Shown one piece after another: positions 53,541 to 62,385 of a stretch of 64,000 nt of DNA. The translations under genes were made by a program, and so were the position numbers. Position 1 is the first letter of the stretch. The number at the start of each line of letters is the position of its first letter. Source of the stretch: Aminipila sp963524205. GTDB taxonomy: Bacteria > Bacillota > Clostridia > Peptostreptococcales > Anaerovoracaceae. The DNA lies in assembly GCA_963524205.1 (NCBI GenBank), contig CAURED010000017.1, forward strand, positions 23,905-87,904, read 5' to 3'. Under the pieces are notes generated by a model that saw only the letters and a program-made list of their open reading frames with translations, made no database searches and was not told where the DNA came from.

Positions 53541-54959
53541 TTAAAATCTAAAATCTCTCTTTCCTGCCTCAATTTCTTTTAGGTAGTTCAATGCTATATT
53601 TCTAGCCTTTTCCGATGAAACATTCTGCATTTCTTTTAAAACAAGCTCCTCACCAATTTTCTTAGTCTCAGGCGTTGCATAATCTTCCAGATATTCCTTT
53701 AATGTCATCAGTGCGTTTGGATGACAGCAATTTTGTATCTGCTGTTTTTTGCAAAGTTCCATAAATCTGTCGCCTGTTCGGCCTTCCCTATAGCAAGCAG
53801 TGCAGAAACTTGGAATATATCCCATGTCCATCAGCCATTTCACCACATCATCAAGACACCTTGTATCACTCACTTCAAATTGTGCAGAATTCTCCTCTTC
53901 AGATTCTGGTTCTACATATCCGCCTACGCTGGTTCTTGAACCTCCGCTAACCTGGGAAACTCCTAAGTGCAATACCTTTTCTCGACATTTCTGGCTCTCT
54001 CTTGTAGAAACAATCATACCTGTATACGGCACTGAAACCCTGATGCATGCAACAATTTTTGCAAAGGTATCATCATCAATACCATTATCAAATACATCGG
54101 GATCAATATCGTCTGCACGGCGAATCCTAGGGACGCTGATAGTATGAGGCCCTACACCAGCTACAGCCTCCAAGTGCTCTGCATGCATTAAAAGTGCCGC
54201 AAATTCATACTTATATAGTTCAAGCCCAAATAGTACTCCAAGGCCCACATCATCAATGCCCCCCTGCATAGCTCTGTCCATCGCCTCTGTATGATAAGCA
54301 TAATTATGTTTCGGTCCAGTTGGATGAAGTTTTTCATAGCTTTCCTTATGATAAGTTTCTTGGAATAAGATATAAGTCCCAATTCCTGCGTCGGCAAGCT
54401 TCTTATAATTTTCAACCGTTGTGGCTGCAATGTTTACATTAACACGGCGAATAGCGCCATTTTTATGTTTAATTCCATATATAGTCTTGATACAATCCAA
54501 TATATACTCAATGGGATTCATCTCAGGATCTTCTCCTGCTTCAATTGCAAGGCGCTTATGTCCCATATCCTGTAGCGCAATTACTTCTTTTTCTACTTCC
54601 TCCTGAGTTAACTTCTTTCTTGCAATATGGCTGTTTTTCTTATGATATGGGCAATACACACATCCGTTTATACAATAATTTGATAAATACAAAGGAGCAA
54701 ACATTACTATACGATTACCGTAAAAGTCTTTTTTGATTTGTTCTGCTAAAGCATAAATTTCTTGATTTTTTTCTTCAATATCACAAGCTAAAAGTACTGA
54801 AGCATCTTTATGTGAAAGCCCTTTTCTCTCCTTTGCCTTAGTGATAATGCTGTCAATCAGTTCAAGGTTATGCTTGTTTTTCTCTGCATATTCAAGGCTT
54901 TTTAATACCTCTTCATGTGAAATAAATTCTTCTGCTTTTAATGATTTTGGATTGTACAT
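53541..54959 (-). CDS. hydG: [FeFe]-hydrogenase maturase HydG (tyrosine lyase)
   Basis: The 472-aa radical SAM enzyme has the cluster motif C96-x3-C100-x2-C103 (NYCINGCVYC) and the C-terminal cluster-binding C386-x2-C389 in FCTACYREGRTGDRFM. Both are hallmarks of HydG and separate it from ThiH. It splits tyrosine to make CO and cyanide ligands for the H-cluster. It is the last gene of the TM1266-hydE-hydG operon; hydF is not in the window. Ribosome site AAAGGA. Confidence 0.95.
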   Translation of the reverse strand: MYNPKSLKAEEFISHEEVLKSLEYAEKNKHNLELIDSIITKAKERKGLSHKDASVLLACDIEEKNQEIYALAEQIKKDFYGNRIVMFAPLYLSNYCINGCVYCPYHKKNSHIARKKLTQEEVEKEVIALQDMGHKRLAIEAGEDPEMNPIEYILDCIKTIYGIKHKNGAIRRVNVNIAATTVENYKKLADAGIGTYILFQETYHKESYEKLHPTGPKHNYAYHTEAMDRAMQGGIDDVGLGVLFGLELYKYEFAALLMHAEHLEAVAGVGPHTISVPRIRRADDIDPDVFDNGIDDDTFAKIVACIRVSVPYTGMIVSTRESQKCREKVLHLGVSQVSGGSRTSVGGYVEPESEEENSAQFEVSDTRCLDDVVKWLMDMGYIPSFCTACYREGRTGDRFMELCKKQQIQNCCHPNALMTLKEYLEDYATPETKKIGEELVLKEMQNVSSEKARNIALNYLKEIEAGKRDFRF

Positions 54960-55006
54960 AATTTTTTCCTTTCTTGTGGGTCAGCACTGCTTCCCCTTCA
55001 GTAAAT

Positions 55007-56071
55007 TTATTTTTTAAAGTCGCCTCTTTCAACAACAATTTCATACCCGATTGATTTCATTCTTAAATCCATACATTGCCTGCATTCTGCTGCTTCATCG
55101 CCTGTACAGATTTTATTATCATACAGTTCATAATTTTTTCGTACTTTCAAAGGTGAAAGATTTGGCATTACCACATTAGCTCCAGCAAGAATGCCCAATT
55201 CACGTCCTTTCGGATTAATCGTGCCTAAGGCCGTTGTAGCTGGCAGCAATACTTTAGGCAGCATAAGCCTGATCAAACCTAATAAAAACAAGGTCTGCTC
55301 CATTGTTCCACTGTTTTCCTTCGCAAAAGGTGTATCATGATGTCGTATAAAAGGTCCAATCCCCACCATATGCGGTGAAAGTTCCTTCATGTATATCAAA
55401 TCTTCCACTAAATTATCTATAGTTTGGAAAGGAGAACCCACCATTATTCCGCAGCCAACTTGAAACCCAATTCCTTTTAATTCCTCTAAACATTTTTTCC
55501 GATGGGACAAGGACATTTCCCCAGGATGAAGTTTCCTATAATGCTCAGGATTAGAAGTCTCATGTCTTAAAAGATACCGATCCGCTCCTGCATCAAAATA
55601 TGCCTTATAGGTTTCATATTCTTTTTCCCCTAAAGAAAGGGTTACCGCACAATCTGGATACTGGCTTTTAATAGTATATATAATATCCGTCATTATTTTA
55701 TCTGTGTAATATCTGTCTTCTCCCCCTTGCAATACAAAGGTTCGGAATCCTAACGAATAACCAGTTTCGCAGCAACTTAAAATGTCTCCTTTTTCTAATC
55801 TATACCTGAATACATTTGAATTGCTCCGTCTTATACCACAATAATAACAATCATTTTTACAATAATTTGTAAGTTCAATAAGACCTCTTGTAAAAACTTT
55901 ATTTCCGTAATGCTCCTGGCGTACCTTTCTGGCTTTTTCAAACAAATACGTGCTTATTTTGTCTTTCTCTTCAAAATCATATCGTTGATTTTCTTCTATT
56001 TCCAGCAACTTTCTGAATTCAAGAGGTTCTAGTCTCCGCTCCAGATAGAGCTTGTCAATTATTTTCTTCAT
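55007..56071 (-). CDS. hydE: [FeFe]-hydrogenase maturase HydE
   Basis: The 354-aa radical SAM enzyme has C71-x3-C75-x2-C78 (YCKNDCYYC). LSLGEKEYETYKAYFDAGADRYLLRHETSNPEHYRKLHP and GCGIMVGSPFQT follow, typical of HydE, and it ends with MDLRMKSIGYEI. It works with HydG to build the H-cluster, probably acting on a cysteine-iron adduct. It starts by a 4-bp overlap (ATGA) with the TM1266-like gene. Confidence 0.95.
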   Translation of the reverse strand: MKKIIDKLYLERRLEPLEFRKLLEIEENQRYDFEEKDKISTYLFEKARKVRQEHYGNKVFTRGLIELTNYCKNDCYYCGIRRSNSNVFRYRLEKGDILSCCETGYSLGFRTFVLQGGEDRYYTDKIMTDIIYTIKSQYPDCAVTLSLGEKEYETYKAYFDAGADRYLLRHETSNPEHYRKLHPGEMSLSHRKKCLEELKGIGFQVGCGIMVGSPFQTIDNLVEDLIYMKELSPHMVGIGPFIRHHDTPFAKENSGTMEQTLFLLGLIRLMLPKVLLPATTALGTINPKGRELGILAGANVVMPNLSPLKVRKNYELYDNKICTGDEAAECRQCMDLRMKSIGYEIVVERGDFKK

Positions 56072-56313
56072 ATTTTTGAATACACCGCCTTAGTACTAAC
56101 TCCAGGCAGCCTGCCTATTTTTCCTGATAAAGCGCTCACTATATCCGTAGGCGCATCTAAAGCGATGCTGATAACGCTTATTTTCCGTTTCTCATAAGGT
56201 ATTCCCATACGGCCTATTATATACTCCCTATACTCATGCAATAAACTATTTATTTTCTCAATTGAATCCTTGTTTTCAATAATAATCCCAAGCAGGGCAA
56301 CTCTAGTTTCCAC
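56068..56313 (-). CDS. TM1266-family iron-only hydrogenase system regulator-like protein
   Basis: The 81-aa protein has the ferredoxin-like ACT fold of the TM1266/NikR-C-like family (RVALLGIIIENKDSIEKINSLLHEY, then GRMGIPYEKRKISVISIALDAPTDIVSALSGKIGRLPGVS). Such proteins sit next to hydEFG in many anaerobes and are annotated as putative regulators. The start codon is GTG, 6 nt after AAAGG. It leads the operon behind the structured leader. Confidence 0.85.
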   Translation of the reverse strand: METRVALLGIIIENKDSIEKINSLLHEYREYIIGRMGIPYEKRKISVISIALDAPTDIVSALSGKIGRLPGVSTKAVYSKI

Positions 56314-56420
56314 TCTATGCCTTTATCCTTTCTGTATATTCTATATGTTAAAGCACAAAAATGTGGGTGCACTTCCTTTTTTATATGATAGAGAAATTTA
56401 TCGATATTTCCTATTCATAC

Positions 56421-56441
56421 AAAAAAAACGTCTAAAAGACG
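56421..56441 (-). terminator. Weak intrinsic terminator in the hydrogenase-maturation leader
   Basis: A 5-bp stem (CGTCT/AGACG, 3-nt loop) is followed by eight T on the minus strand. A longer pairing, TTCATAT with GTATGAA, can close around it. It stands about 108 bp before the GTG of the TM1266-like gene, so it can work as an attenuator or end a short RNA. Confidence 0.6.
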
Positions 56442-56698
56442 CATATGAACTAATCAATACTTTACTCATGTTTTCTTTTGCGCCTTCCACCTCAGATTAA
56501 TTCTTTGGATGTCAGATTTCTTTCATTTTACATCTTCTATTTATGCTTTTATTATGCACCAACATTAGAAATTTCCTACGGGCCACCTTCCAGATAGCCT
56601 CCTCCACCAGATAATACACCCTTGCACTAAATTAGCAATAGGGTATTCTGTCGAAAACAGCCCATATCTGTCTCTATCCAAAGAAAGGTTTGGTCCTT
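56442..56698 (-). ncRNA. Structured leader RNA of unknown class upstream of TM1266-hydE-hydG
   Basis: From the predicted start near 56698 the minus-strand RNA folds into several good hairpins. These are CCAAA/TTTGG (56693-56678), CTGT/ACAG (56660-56648), a 12-bp stem with two bulges over 56647-56613, and GCTATCT/AGGTGGC (with G-U pairs) near 56600-56584. ATGGG before them can pair with CCCGT after them, closing a multi-branch domain. A weak terminator follows. It could be a riboswitch for the hydrogenase operon or a separate small RNA; it does not match 6S, tmRNA, SRP, T-box or the common riboswitches that I can recall. A 23-codon reading frame (56466-56395) overlaps the terminator. Confidence 0.45.
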
Positions 56699-56704
56699 AC
56701 TTCT

Positions 56705-56733
56705 ATTATATTCTCCTCTATTCTACATATCAA
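56705..56733 (-). promoter_or_regulatory. Strong sigma-A promoter of the hydrogenase leader RNA
   Basis: On the minus strand TTGATA (-35) and a perfect TATAAT (-10) are separated by exactly 17 nt. Transcription should begin near 56698. It is the best consensus promoter seen in the window. Confidence 0.75.
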
Positions 56734-56886
56734 CAATAAATATTTAAACTCTACAGTAAAAATTCCACGAATCACAACGAATTTTGATGAAAATCACTTT
56801 ACTTCATTTCATAGATATTATAGAATTGAATCGGTTAAACTATTATTTAATAAAAACAACCTGTTATATACCTTGGGGAGAGAAAA

Positions 56887-57576
56887 ATGATTTCAAATTT
56901 AAATATATCAGATACCGTAGAAATTTGTATTACAGACAAGGAGCTGCAAAAACATTATTATAGAACAAAAATTCAGGATATTGGTTTAGATAATATTTTT
57001 TTTACCATGATTCCGTCATCTGAAACCGGTAGACCTGTTATTTTTTTTAAAGACCAGACTTACGAACTTTACGCAAAAGGCAAAGAAGGCATTATTCTTT
57101 GGATAATTAATTACCTTGGCATAGAAAAAATGGACAATTTGTCTGCTTGTAAGTTCCAAGCTATCACAGGGCCTGAAGTTACACAAAGAAGAGAATTTTT
57201 CAGACAATCCGTAAGTGTAAATTTAAATTTTTACATTACACTAAGTGACTCGGGTACAGACACTTCTATAGAACGATATGGCAGAATTGTAGACCTTAGT
57301 GGTGGTGGCTGCGCTTTTATATGTAATGACCAGATGATGCTCCATTCTAAACTACTAATTAGATTTTCATTTCGTGGAACAGATTTTGAATTTCACAGCG
57401 AGATTCTAGACAGGATAGACTTTACGAAAACCAGAGCTGATTGGAATTATAAATACCGTGTAAAATGGATAGACACAAATGGAAAAACAGTGGATAATCT
57501 AATTAAGCTTGTCTTTGCTCAACAACGGGAAATATTAATCAATAATGCTTCCAGAGGTGGAGACCGCTTTGTATAA
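56887..57576 (+). CDS. YcgR-like PilZ domain protein (c-di-GMP effector)
   Basis: The 229-aa protein has an N-terminal YcgR-type beta domain (about residues 1-98) and a C-terminal PilZ domain. The c-di-GMP-binding signatures are R102-E-F-F-R106 (RxxxR) and D136-L-S-G-G-G141 (D/N-x-S-x2-G). Such proteins slow the flagellar motor or alter its direction when c-di-GMP rises. It is transcribed apart from the flagellar operon, opposite to the hydrogenase operon. GGGGAG lies 6 nt before the ATG. Confidence 0.92.
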   Translation: MISNLNISDTVEICITDKELQKHYYRTKIQDIGLDNIFFTMIPSSETGRPVIFFKDQTYELYAKGKEGIILWIINYLGIEKMDNLSACKFQAITGPEVTQRREFFRQSVSVNLNFYITLSDSGTDTSIERYGRIVDLSGGGCAFICNDQMMLHSKLLIRFSFRGTDFEFHSEILDRIDFTKTRADWNYKYRVKWIDTNGKTVDNLIKLVFAQQREILINNASRGGDRFV

Positions 57577-57602
57577 AATGATGCATTAGATTTAAAATAG
57601 CC

Positions 57603-57639
57603 AAAAATGAAGCAGCTTATCCTAAAGTGCTTCATTTTT
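57603..57639. terminator. Bidirectional terminator between the PilZ gene and the small minus-strand gene
   Basis: A perfect 12-bp stem (AAAAATGAAGCA/TGCTTCATTTTT, arms 57603-57614 and 57628-57639) with A- and T-runs on both ends lies 27 bp past the PilZ stop and 3 bp past the stop of the 61-aa gene. Confidence 0.88.
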
Positions 57640-57642
57640 CTT

Positions 57643-57828
57643 TTATTCTTCCATGGATGATATATTGTACAAAACTGCAGTAACTATCAGCAAGTGTAGA
57701 AGTATAATTTGAAATAGAACTCTATAAGCAGTAATGTATGATGAAAACGGTATTAAAATGGGCAAATAAATAAACACAGAAAAAAACAGATTAGCCTGTA
57801 TTGTTTGATTCCACAATTTTTCTTTCAT
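57643..57828 (-). CDS. Small membrane protein (61 aa), hypothetical
   Basis: Two hydrophobic segments (about residues 14-32 and 36-55) follow a charged start (MKEKLWN). AGGT lies 4 nt before the ATG, a modest ribosome site. A terminator begins 3 bp after the stop, which supports a real transcript end. No family is recognised. Confidence 0.5.
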   Translation of the reverse strand: MKEKLWNQTIQANLFFSVFIYLPILIPFSSYITAYRVLFQIILLHLLIVTAVLYNISSMEE

Positions 57829-57907
57829 AACTACCTGCCTTACTTTTTATATGATTTTATTGATACATTTACACTTAAATAGTATTGGAATATTGGAGAA
57901 ATTTATT

Positions 57908-58540
57908 ATGAAAAAAATTTTATTATTAATTTTAATATGTGTATTACTATTTAGTTTTATTTCTTGTGGAAAAGGTGATGATGAAAATATTAGCAAAGAT
58001 AATCGGACAGAATCATCGGACTCTGACACTAAAGAAAGTGATAATACTACAAGTTCTAGTCTGGATACAGACAGTTCTGCCAGCTCCGATCTATCAACAA
58101 CTAGTTCAGCTGAAAAAAATGTAGAAGTATTTACAAAGCGGCTTATCAATGCAGCTGATGGTACTAAAATTGACAGTTTAACCGTCACGAAAGCAGCTAG
58201 TGCGGATAATTATAAAATATACGCTATCATCTCTTGGGATAGAAAACATACTCCATCTGATAGTCAGCAGATAATTAAAGATTATTCTGATAGCTTTGCC
58301 AGTTCAGTTGACGCTAAATTAGGAAATGTTGAGAATTTATCTATTGTTTGGCTTGTTTCAAATCTGGATGGAACAGCTTCTATAACTTATGACAAAACAG
58401 ATGGTATGTTATCCTTAAAAGAAGAAACTTATGATAAAAAATTCGGAATAACATCAGAAGAAACCACGAATTCAGCACTGCAAGCTAGCGCAGGGACAGC
58501 AGTAAATGCTACTGTGTCAGAATCAGTGGTTAATAATTAG
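57908..58540 (+). CDS. Putative lipoprotein
   Basis: The 210-aa protein has a lipoprotein signal peptide (MKKILLLILICVLLFSFISC) with C20 as the lipidation site. A Ser/Thr/Asp-rich linker (about residues 35-75) and a globular domain of unknown type follow. The domain (VFTKRLINAADGTKID to SLKEETYDKKFGI) is not recognised. The chosen ATG follows GGAGA by about 9 nt; an upstream in-frame start would put the signal peptide inside the protein. Confidence 0.75.
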   Translation: MKKILLLILICVLLFSFISCGKGDDENISKDNRTESSDSDTKESDNTTSSSLDTDSSASSDLSTTSSAEKNVEVFTKRLINAADGTKIDSLTVTKAASADNYKIYAIISWDRKHTPSDSQQIIKDYSDSFASSVDAKLGNVENLSIVWLVSNLDGTASITYDKTDGMLSLKEETYDKKFGITSEETTNSALQASAGTAVNATVSESVVNN

Positions 58541-58560
58541 AAGTAACAAATATGCTTTAT

Positions 58561-58625
58561 AAATGGGGCCGCCTCATTAATAGTCACATCATTACATATT
58601 GACTGCACGCAGCCCCGTTTTTATA
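58561..58625. terminator. Structured terminator between convergent lipoprotein and hydrolase genes
   Basis: AATGGGGC pairs with GCCCCGTT (one G-U) around a loop that contains a second AGTCA/TGACT stem. TTTTT follows on the plus strand, and TTTATAAAG after the stem on the minus strand. It lies between the two converging stops. Confidence 0.75.
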
Positions 58626-58634
58626 AATGTAGAT

Positions 58635-59453
58635 TTAATATTCCTCAATAAATTCAACTAATTCTTTATTGAATTTTTCAAGCTGATCATAGAACAAAAA
58701 ATGGCCGCAGGATTCCATCGGCACAAGATTTGCGTTTGGTATTGCTTTCTTCTGTGCCATTGCTAATGGGAAGAGACAAACCTTGTCATCCAAACCATGA
58801 AGGATCAACGTAGGAACGCGGATTTTGGTCAAATCCATAAATAATTCTTCTTCATCCAGCCATGTATTGGCCACTGCCGCCGTAGCCCAGCTAGCAGCCT
58901 GAAGCCCTAAATCAAATATCCAATCGGAAAGCTCCGGCGTCACATAATTATGAAAAATCATATTGCCAAATCCTCTCAGCATGTTAGGGCGGTCCTTATA
59001 TGTACCTTGTATAATGTTCAGCACTTCCTGTTCGGGTAGTCCATACGGAAAATAAGGGCGTTGGATTAAGCTAGGTGCTGCCGCCGCAAAGAGAGCAAGT
59101 TTGGATACACCATATCCTTGATGCCTAGCCATATATCGGACTGCTATTCCTCCTCCTGTAGAGTGTCCGCCAAGAGTAAAATCTTTAAGCTGTAACGCAT
59201 CCACCACAGCCCGCACATCATCGGATAGTCGATTATAGTCATATCCATGCCATGGTCTTGATGACCGTCCAAATCCCCGAATATCTAATCCAATGCACCG
59301 ATATCCTTTTTTCGGAAGCTGATTATACTGATATTCAAAAAGAGTATGATCTCCAGGCCATCCGTGAATAAACAAAATAGTTTTATCTCCTGTTGGGTTA
59401 ATATCTTCTACATAAATGTATACATTCGGTCCAACATTTATATAATGGTCCAC
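58635..59453 (-). CDS. Alpha/beta hydrolase
   Basis: The 272-aa protein has the oxyanion HGWPG motif (30-34), nucleophile S98 in G96-H-S-T-G100, probable acid D222 in LHGLDDKVC and H251 in SCGHF. This is a complete triad. The family covers esterases, haloperoxidase-like and C-C hydrolases; the substrate is unknown. The start codon is GTG after GGAGGTATTAAT. A regulator and two amidohydrolases lie just upstream. Confidence 0.85.
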   Translation of the reverse strand: MDHYINVGPNVYIYVEDINPTGDKTILFIHGWPGDHTLFEYQYNQLPKKGYRCIGLDIRGFGRSSRPWHGYDYNRLSDDVRAVVDALQLKDFTLGGHSTGGGIAVRYMARHQGYGVSKLALFAAAAPSLIQRPYFPYGLPEQEVLNIIQGTYKDRPNMLRGFGNMIFHNYVTPELSDWIFDLGLQAASWATAAVANTWLDEEELFMDLTKIRVPTLILHGLDDKVCLFPLAMAQKKAIPNANLVPMESCGHFLFYDQLEKFNKELVEFIEEY

Positions 59454-59571
59454 ATTAATACCTCCATTAATTTAATTATTACTACAGTATACTAATATTG
59501 CAGCAATAAAGTTACAGCTTTTAAATTAGTGGACTAAATTGTATGGTATCTAACGGTATATTTTCTGAGTA

Positions 59572-59623
59572 AAAAACCGAGTAGCATATAGATGATTAAT
59601 CATCTATATGCTACTCGGTTTTT
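59572..59623. terminator. 52-bp perfect palindrome, bidirectional terminator
   Basis: Two 26-bp arms (59572-59597 and 59598-59623) are exact inverted copies with no spacer, with five A at one end and five T at the other. It lies 24 bp past the stop of the SARP-like gene on the minus strand. The stem is much longer than a terminator needs. Confidence 0.8.
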
Positions 59624-59647
59624 GGGCAAGACATTGAAAAACCAGAT

Positions 59648-60778
59648 TCAATTTTCTATAATACTCAATCCATTTACATTACTGCTCTTTAAATATTTTA
59701 AAACACCCTCTGATACAGAATCCATATCTTCGATTCCTGTAATGAAAATAGTTAGCCTATAATCCTTACATATATTTAAAATCAAATGAATAAATGCATT
59801 TACAAGTTGAACAGCGGGTACTTCAACACCACCTTCAATCTTTGTACTTCGTGTAATGTCAGGTTGTATATATCCAAGAGCCTTCAGCATTTTTTCGTTT
59901 AATCTTGTATCACAGTCTAGTTGTTTCAGCGCAAAGAGTTTTCCGATCACATCAGCCATCCAGAAATACTGAACCCCCCTAATACAGATAGTCTTTATCT
60001 TTATATCTTTAAGGTCTTCTGGCTGAAGCTTTGTATCTTCACTTTTCTTAAGTTCCTCATATCTTTTACGCAGTTTCTCAGATGGCTGAATTCCAAGTCT
60101 GCTGGCAAGCCTGTCACGAAATGAATTATAAAAAACGATTCCTGAACCACGGTTTCCGATTTTCATATATAGAGTAAGTATTTGGGCAGCCACTTCCTCA
60201 TCATATTGCTCAATATCCAAAATTTCCTTCAGTATATTTAAGCATTCCTCAGTGTTGCCTTCCTTCTCATATAGTTCTTCTAAACTCTTTAAAATCTGGA
60301 CCCTGAAGTTTTCAAACCGAGTACGCTCAAAAATAATAATTTCATTAAAATCATCGCAATTATTATAATAGCATCCCTCTAGGAACTCTCCCACAAACAT
60401 GTTTTTCAATCTAAGTAAACTTTCAATAGATTGGTCTTGTTGAGGTTTAAAATTCATAATGTCCAAAATATCACATTGGAATTCATAATTGAAGTTAATT
60501 CCGCAATGATCTTTGTCTATAAAAAGAAACTCCTGGTCCGTTTCACTTGTACCGATATTTTTCTTAATCAGCCATAGATTAAACCTTAGGTTATTTTTTG
60601 CAGCCTCTTCGCTGCTGTCAGGCCAAAGATAGTCAAGTATTTTTTCCCGGCTTAAATATTTGTCATTGTTTATGACAAGCAGACAAATCAAAGCTATGGT
60701 TTTGTTTCTAAAACCCTCTACCACGCTTTTCCCATTATATTCTACCCTTGCTTTTCCCAAAAAAGTAAGATTCAGCAT
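59648..60778 (-). CDS. SARP/BTAD-type transcriptional regulator
   Basis: The first ~95 residues form an OmpR-like winged helix (TFLGKARVEYNGKSV, then LSREKILDYLWPDSSEEAAKNNLRFNLWLIKKNI). A bacterial transcriptional activator domain of TPR-like helices follows (FERTRFENFRVQILKSLEELYEKEGNTEECLNILKEIL). The C-terminal ~120 residues are of unknown type. Such regulators are common in actinomycetes but less so in clostridia. It probably controls the neighbouring amidohydrolases or hydrolase. Confidence 0.75.
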   Translation of the reverse strand: MLNLTFLGKARVEYNGKSVVEGFRNKTIALICLLVINNDKYLSREKILDYLWPDSSEEAAKNNLRFNLWLIKKNIGTSETDQEFLFIDKDHCGINFNYEFQCDILDIMNFKPQQDQSIESLLRLKNMFVGEFLEGCYYNNCDDFNEIIIFERTRFENFRVQILKSLEELYEKEGNTEECLNILKEILDIEQYDEEVAAQILTLYMKIGNRGSGIVFYNSFRDRLASRLGIQPSEKLRKRYEELKKSEDTKLQPEDLKDIKIKTICIRGVQYFWMADVIGKLFALKQLDCDTRLNEKMLKALGYIQPDITRSTKIEGGVEVPAVQLVNAFIHLILNICKDYRLTIFITGIEDMDSVSEGVLKYLKSSNVNGLSIIEN

Positions 60779-60801
60779 AATTGCAACTTCCTATTCTGTA
60801 T

Positions 60802-62337
60802 TTAACATATAGTATTGTAGAGTATATCTCCAGACTTAATTGTGGCTATCACTTTTACCTGATTTAAAGTATCATGCGGTGTGGCAAGAATGTCACTGTC
60901 AAGAAGAATAACATCCGCAATTTTCCCAGCTTCTAACGTTCCTCGCTTATCTTCTTCAAAGATAGCATATGCCCCCTTACATGTATACATTTCCAATGCT
61001 TCATACACACTAATCCGATGCTGTTTAACGGGATGATTCACTGCTGCTGCAATACCAATCATAGGATTGTACTCTGTTATATCACTATCGGATCCCCCAA
61101 CAAGACAAACCCCTTGATCGATCATCTCCCTAAACAGGTTTGTTCTCACATAATTTTCACCCAGACGTCGTGAATACATTTTATCAGGTCCCCCCCAATA
61201 TGCTTCATACGTCGGATTCATGGAAAAAATAATTCCCATCTCTTTAGCTTTTCGTATATGCTCTGCATTGGCAAGTTCCACGTGTTCAAGCCTATGGCGA
61301 AGACCTGTTATTCCAGTATAATACAATGCGTATTCATGGGCATCAAGAGCGGCTCCAATAGCCCTGTCCCCAATAGCATATAGCGACAACTGTAAATTAT
61401 TTTTATAACACTCTGTCACAAATTCATTTAATTCACTTTGTGAATAGCGCAAACTTCCCATTCTCCCTGGGCAATCCGCGTATTCAAAAGAAAGAGCTGC
61501 AGTCCTTGCCCCCATTGTTCCATCCAGATAGAAGCTTCCACCAATACGTCTTAAATTCATCCGCTTAATTTTTTCCATATCAAGGGATTGATAAAAAAGT
61601 GCCATATCAACAGGAAATTCACTTCCGTATTCGAAAATAAAGTCTGCATCTTTATCGCTATACATATAGCCGCCTTCCATTGCATTGGCGGTAGTTATGC
61701 CTACTGAAAGAAGTCCTGGAATTATATCCATGACCGCTTCTTTTCGGACTTTATCAGATATACCTTCTAATATGTTAGTTCGCAGCACAGCATTTGCCTT
61801 CCCTCGAAATATGCCGGTAGCAACATCGTGACCATCTTTTTCTACACCTTCCATATTAAACGGGACTTTATAATACAAAAGTCCATAAGTATTCAGCATG
61901 CTCACTTGATAATCCAGACAATTAATCCAAACAGGAACATCACTACAATACCGGTCTAACATCAGCCGGTCAGGGAAATTCATTTCTTTGAGCTGCTCTA
62001 CCTGCAGACGTATACCAGTAATACTTTGCCCGGGCTTTTCCAGCGCTGCTTTTTGTATCTGAGCGCCAATTTGTTCAAAGCTGCACACTCCTCTTAAATT
62101 TATGCTTCTTGCATTTAAAGCAGTCTGTACAACATGGAAATGACTGTCGATGAATCCAGGAAGAACGGTATTTCCACCAGCATCAATTACAACCGTGTTA
62201 TCGGTCACCAAATCACAATACTCGGTATTCATCCCCAAAGCAAGGATTGTTCCATTATGAATAGCAATCCAGTCAGCAGTAGTTCCGTTCTTCATCGTCA
62301 AACACTTTGCATTTTTAATTAGTATGTCTGCATACAT
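60802..62337 (-). CDS. Amidohydrolase (YtcJ family)
   Basis: The 511-aa protein has the N-terminal metal-binding H66-x-H68 in FIDSHFHVV. It continues with LSLYAIGDRAIGAAL, LRHRLEHVELANAEHI and LVGGSDSDITEYNPMIGIAAAV, then the C-terminal composite beta domain (AGKIADVILLDSDIL). This is the YtcJ-like branch of the amidohydrolase superfamily, whose substrates are mostly unknown. GGAGG lies 8 nt before the ATG. It is followed by a SARP-type regulator after 23 bp. Confidence 0.88.
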   Translation of the reverse strand: MYADILIKNAKCLTMKNGTTADWIAIHNGTILALGMNTEYCDLVTDNTVVIDAGGNTVLPGFIDSHFHVVQTALNARSINLRGVCSFEQIGAQIQKAALEKPGQSITGIRLQVEQLKEMNFPDRLMLDRYCSDVPVWINCLDYQVSMLNTYGLLYYKVPFNMEGVEKDGHDVATGIFRGKANAVLRTNILEGISDKVRKEAVMDIIPGLLSVGITTANAMEGGYMYSDKDADFIFEYGSEFPVDMALFYQSLDMEKIKRMNLRRIGGSFYLDGTMGARTAALSFEYADCPGRMGSLRYSQSELNEFVTECYKNNLQLSLYAIGDRAIGAALDAHEYALYYTGITGLRHRLEHVELANAEHIRKAKEMGIIFSMNPTYEAYWGGPDKMYSRRLGENYVRTNLFREMIDQGVCLVGGSDSDITEYNPMIGIAAAVNHPVKQHRISVYEALEMYTCKGAYAIFEEDKRGTLEAGKIADVILLDSDILATPHDTLNQVKVIATIKSGDILYNTIC

Positions 62338-62385
62338 TCTTTATTCCTCCAGCCATTTCCATCAATTATTATATGGAATTAGGTT

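Noticed and set aside
56270..56500. 76-codon plus-strand frame before the PilZ gene
   Set aside because: It overlaps the start of the TM1266-like gene and its leader on the other strand, with no ribosome site.
56480..56510. T-box-like stretch (GAGGTGGAAGGCGC) in the hydrogenase leader
   Set aside because: It only loosely resembles the T-box core, no specifier stem is evident, and no tRNA-synthetase or amino acid gene follows.
56421..56698. tmRNA, SRP RNA, RNase P RNA or cobalamin riboswitch
   Set aside because: None of their invariant sequences could be found in this stretch.
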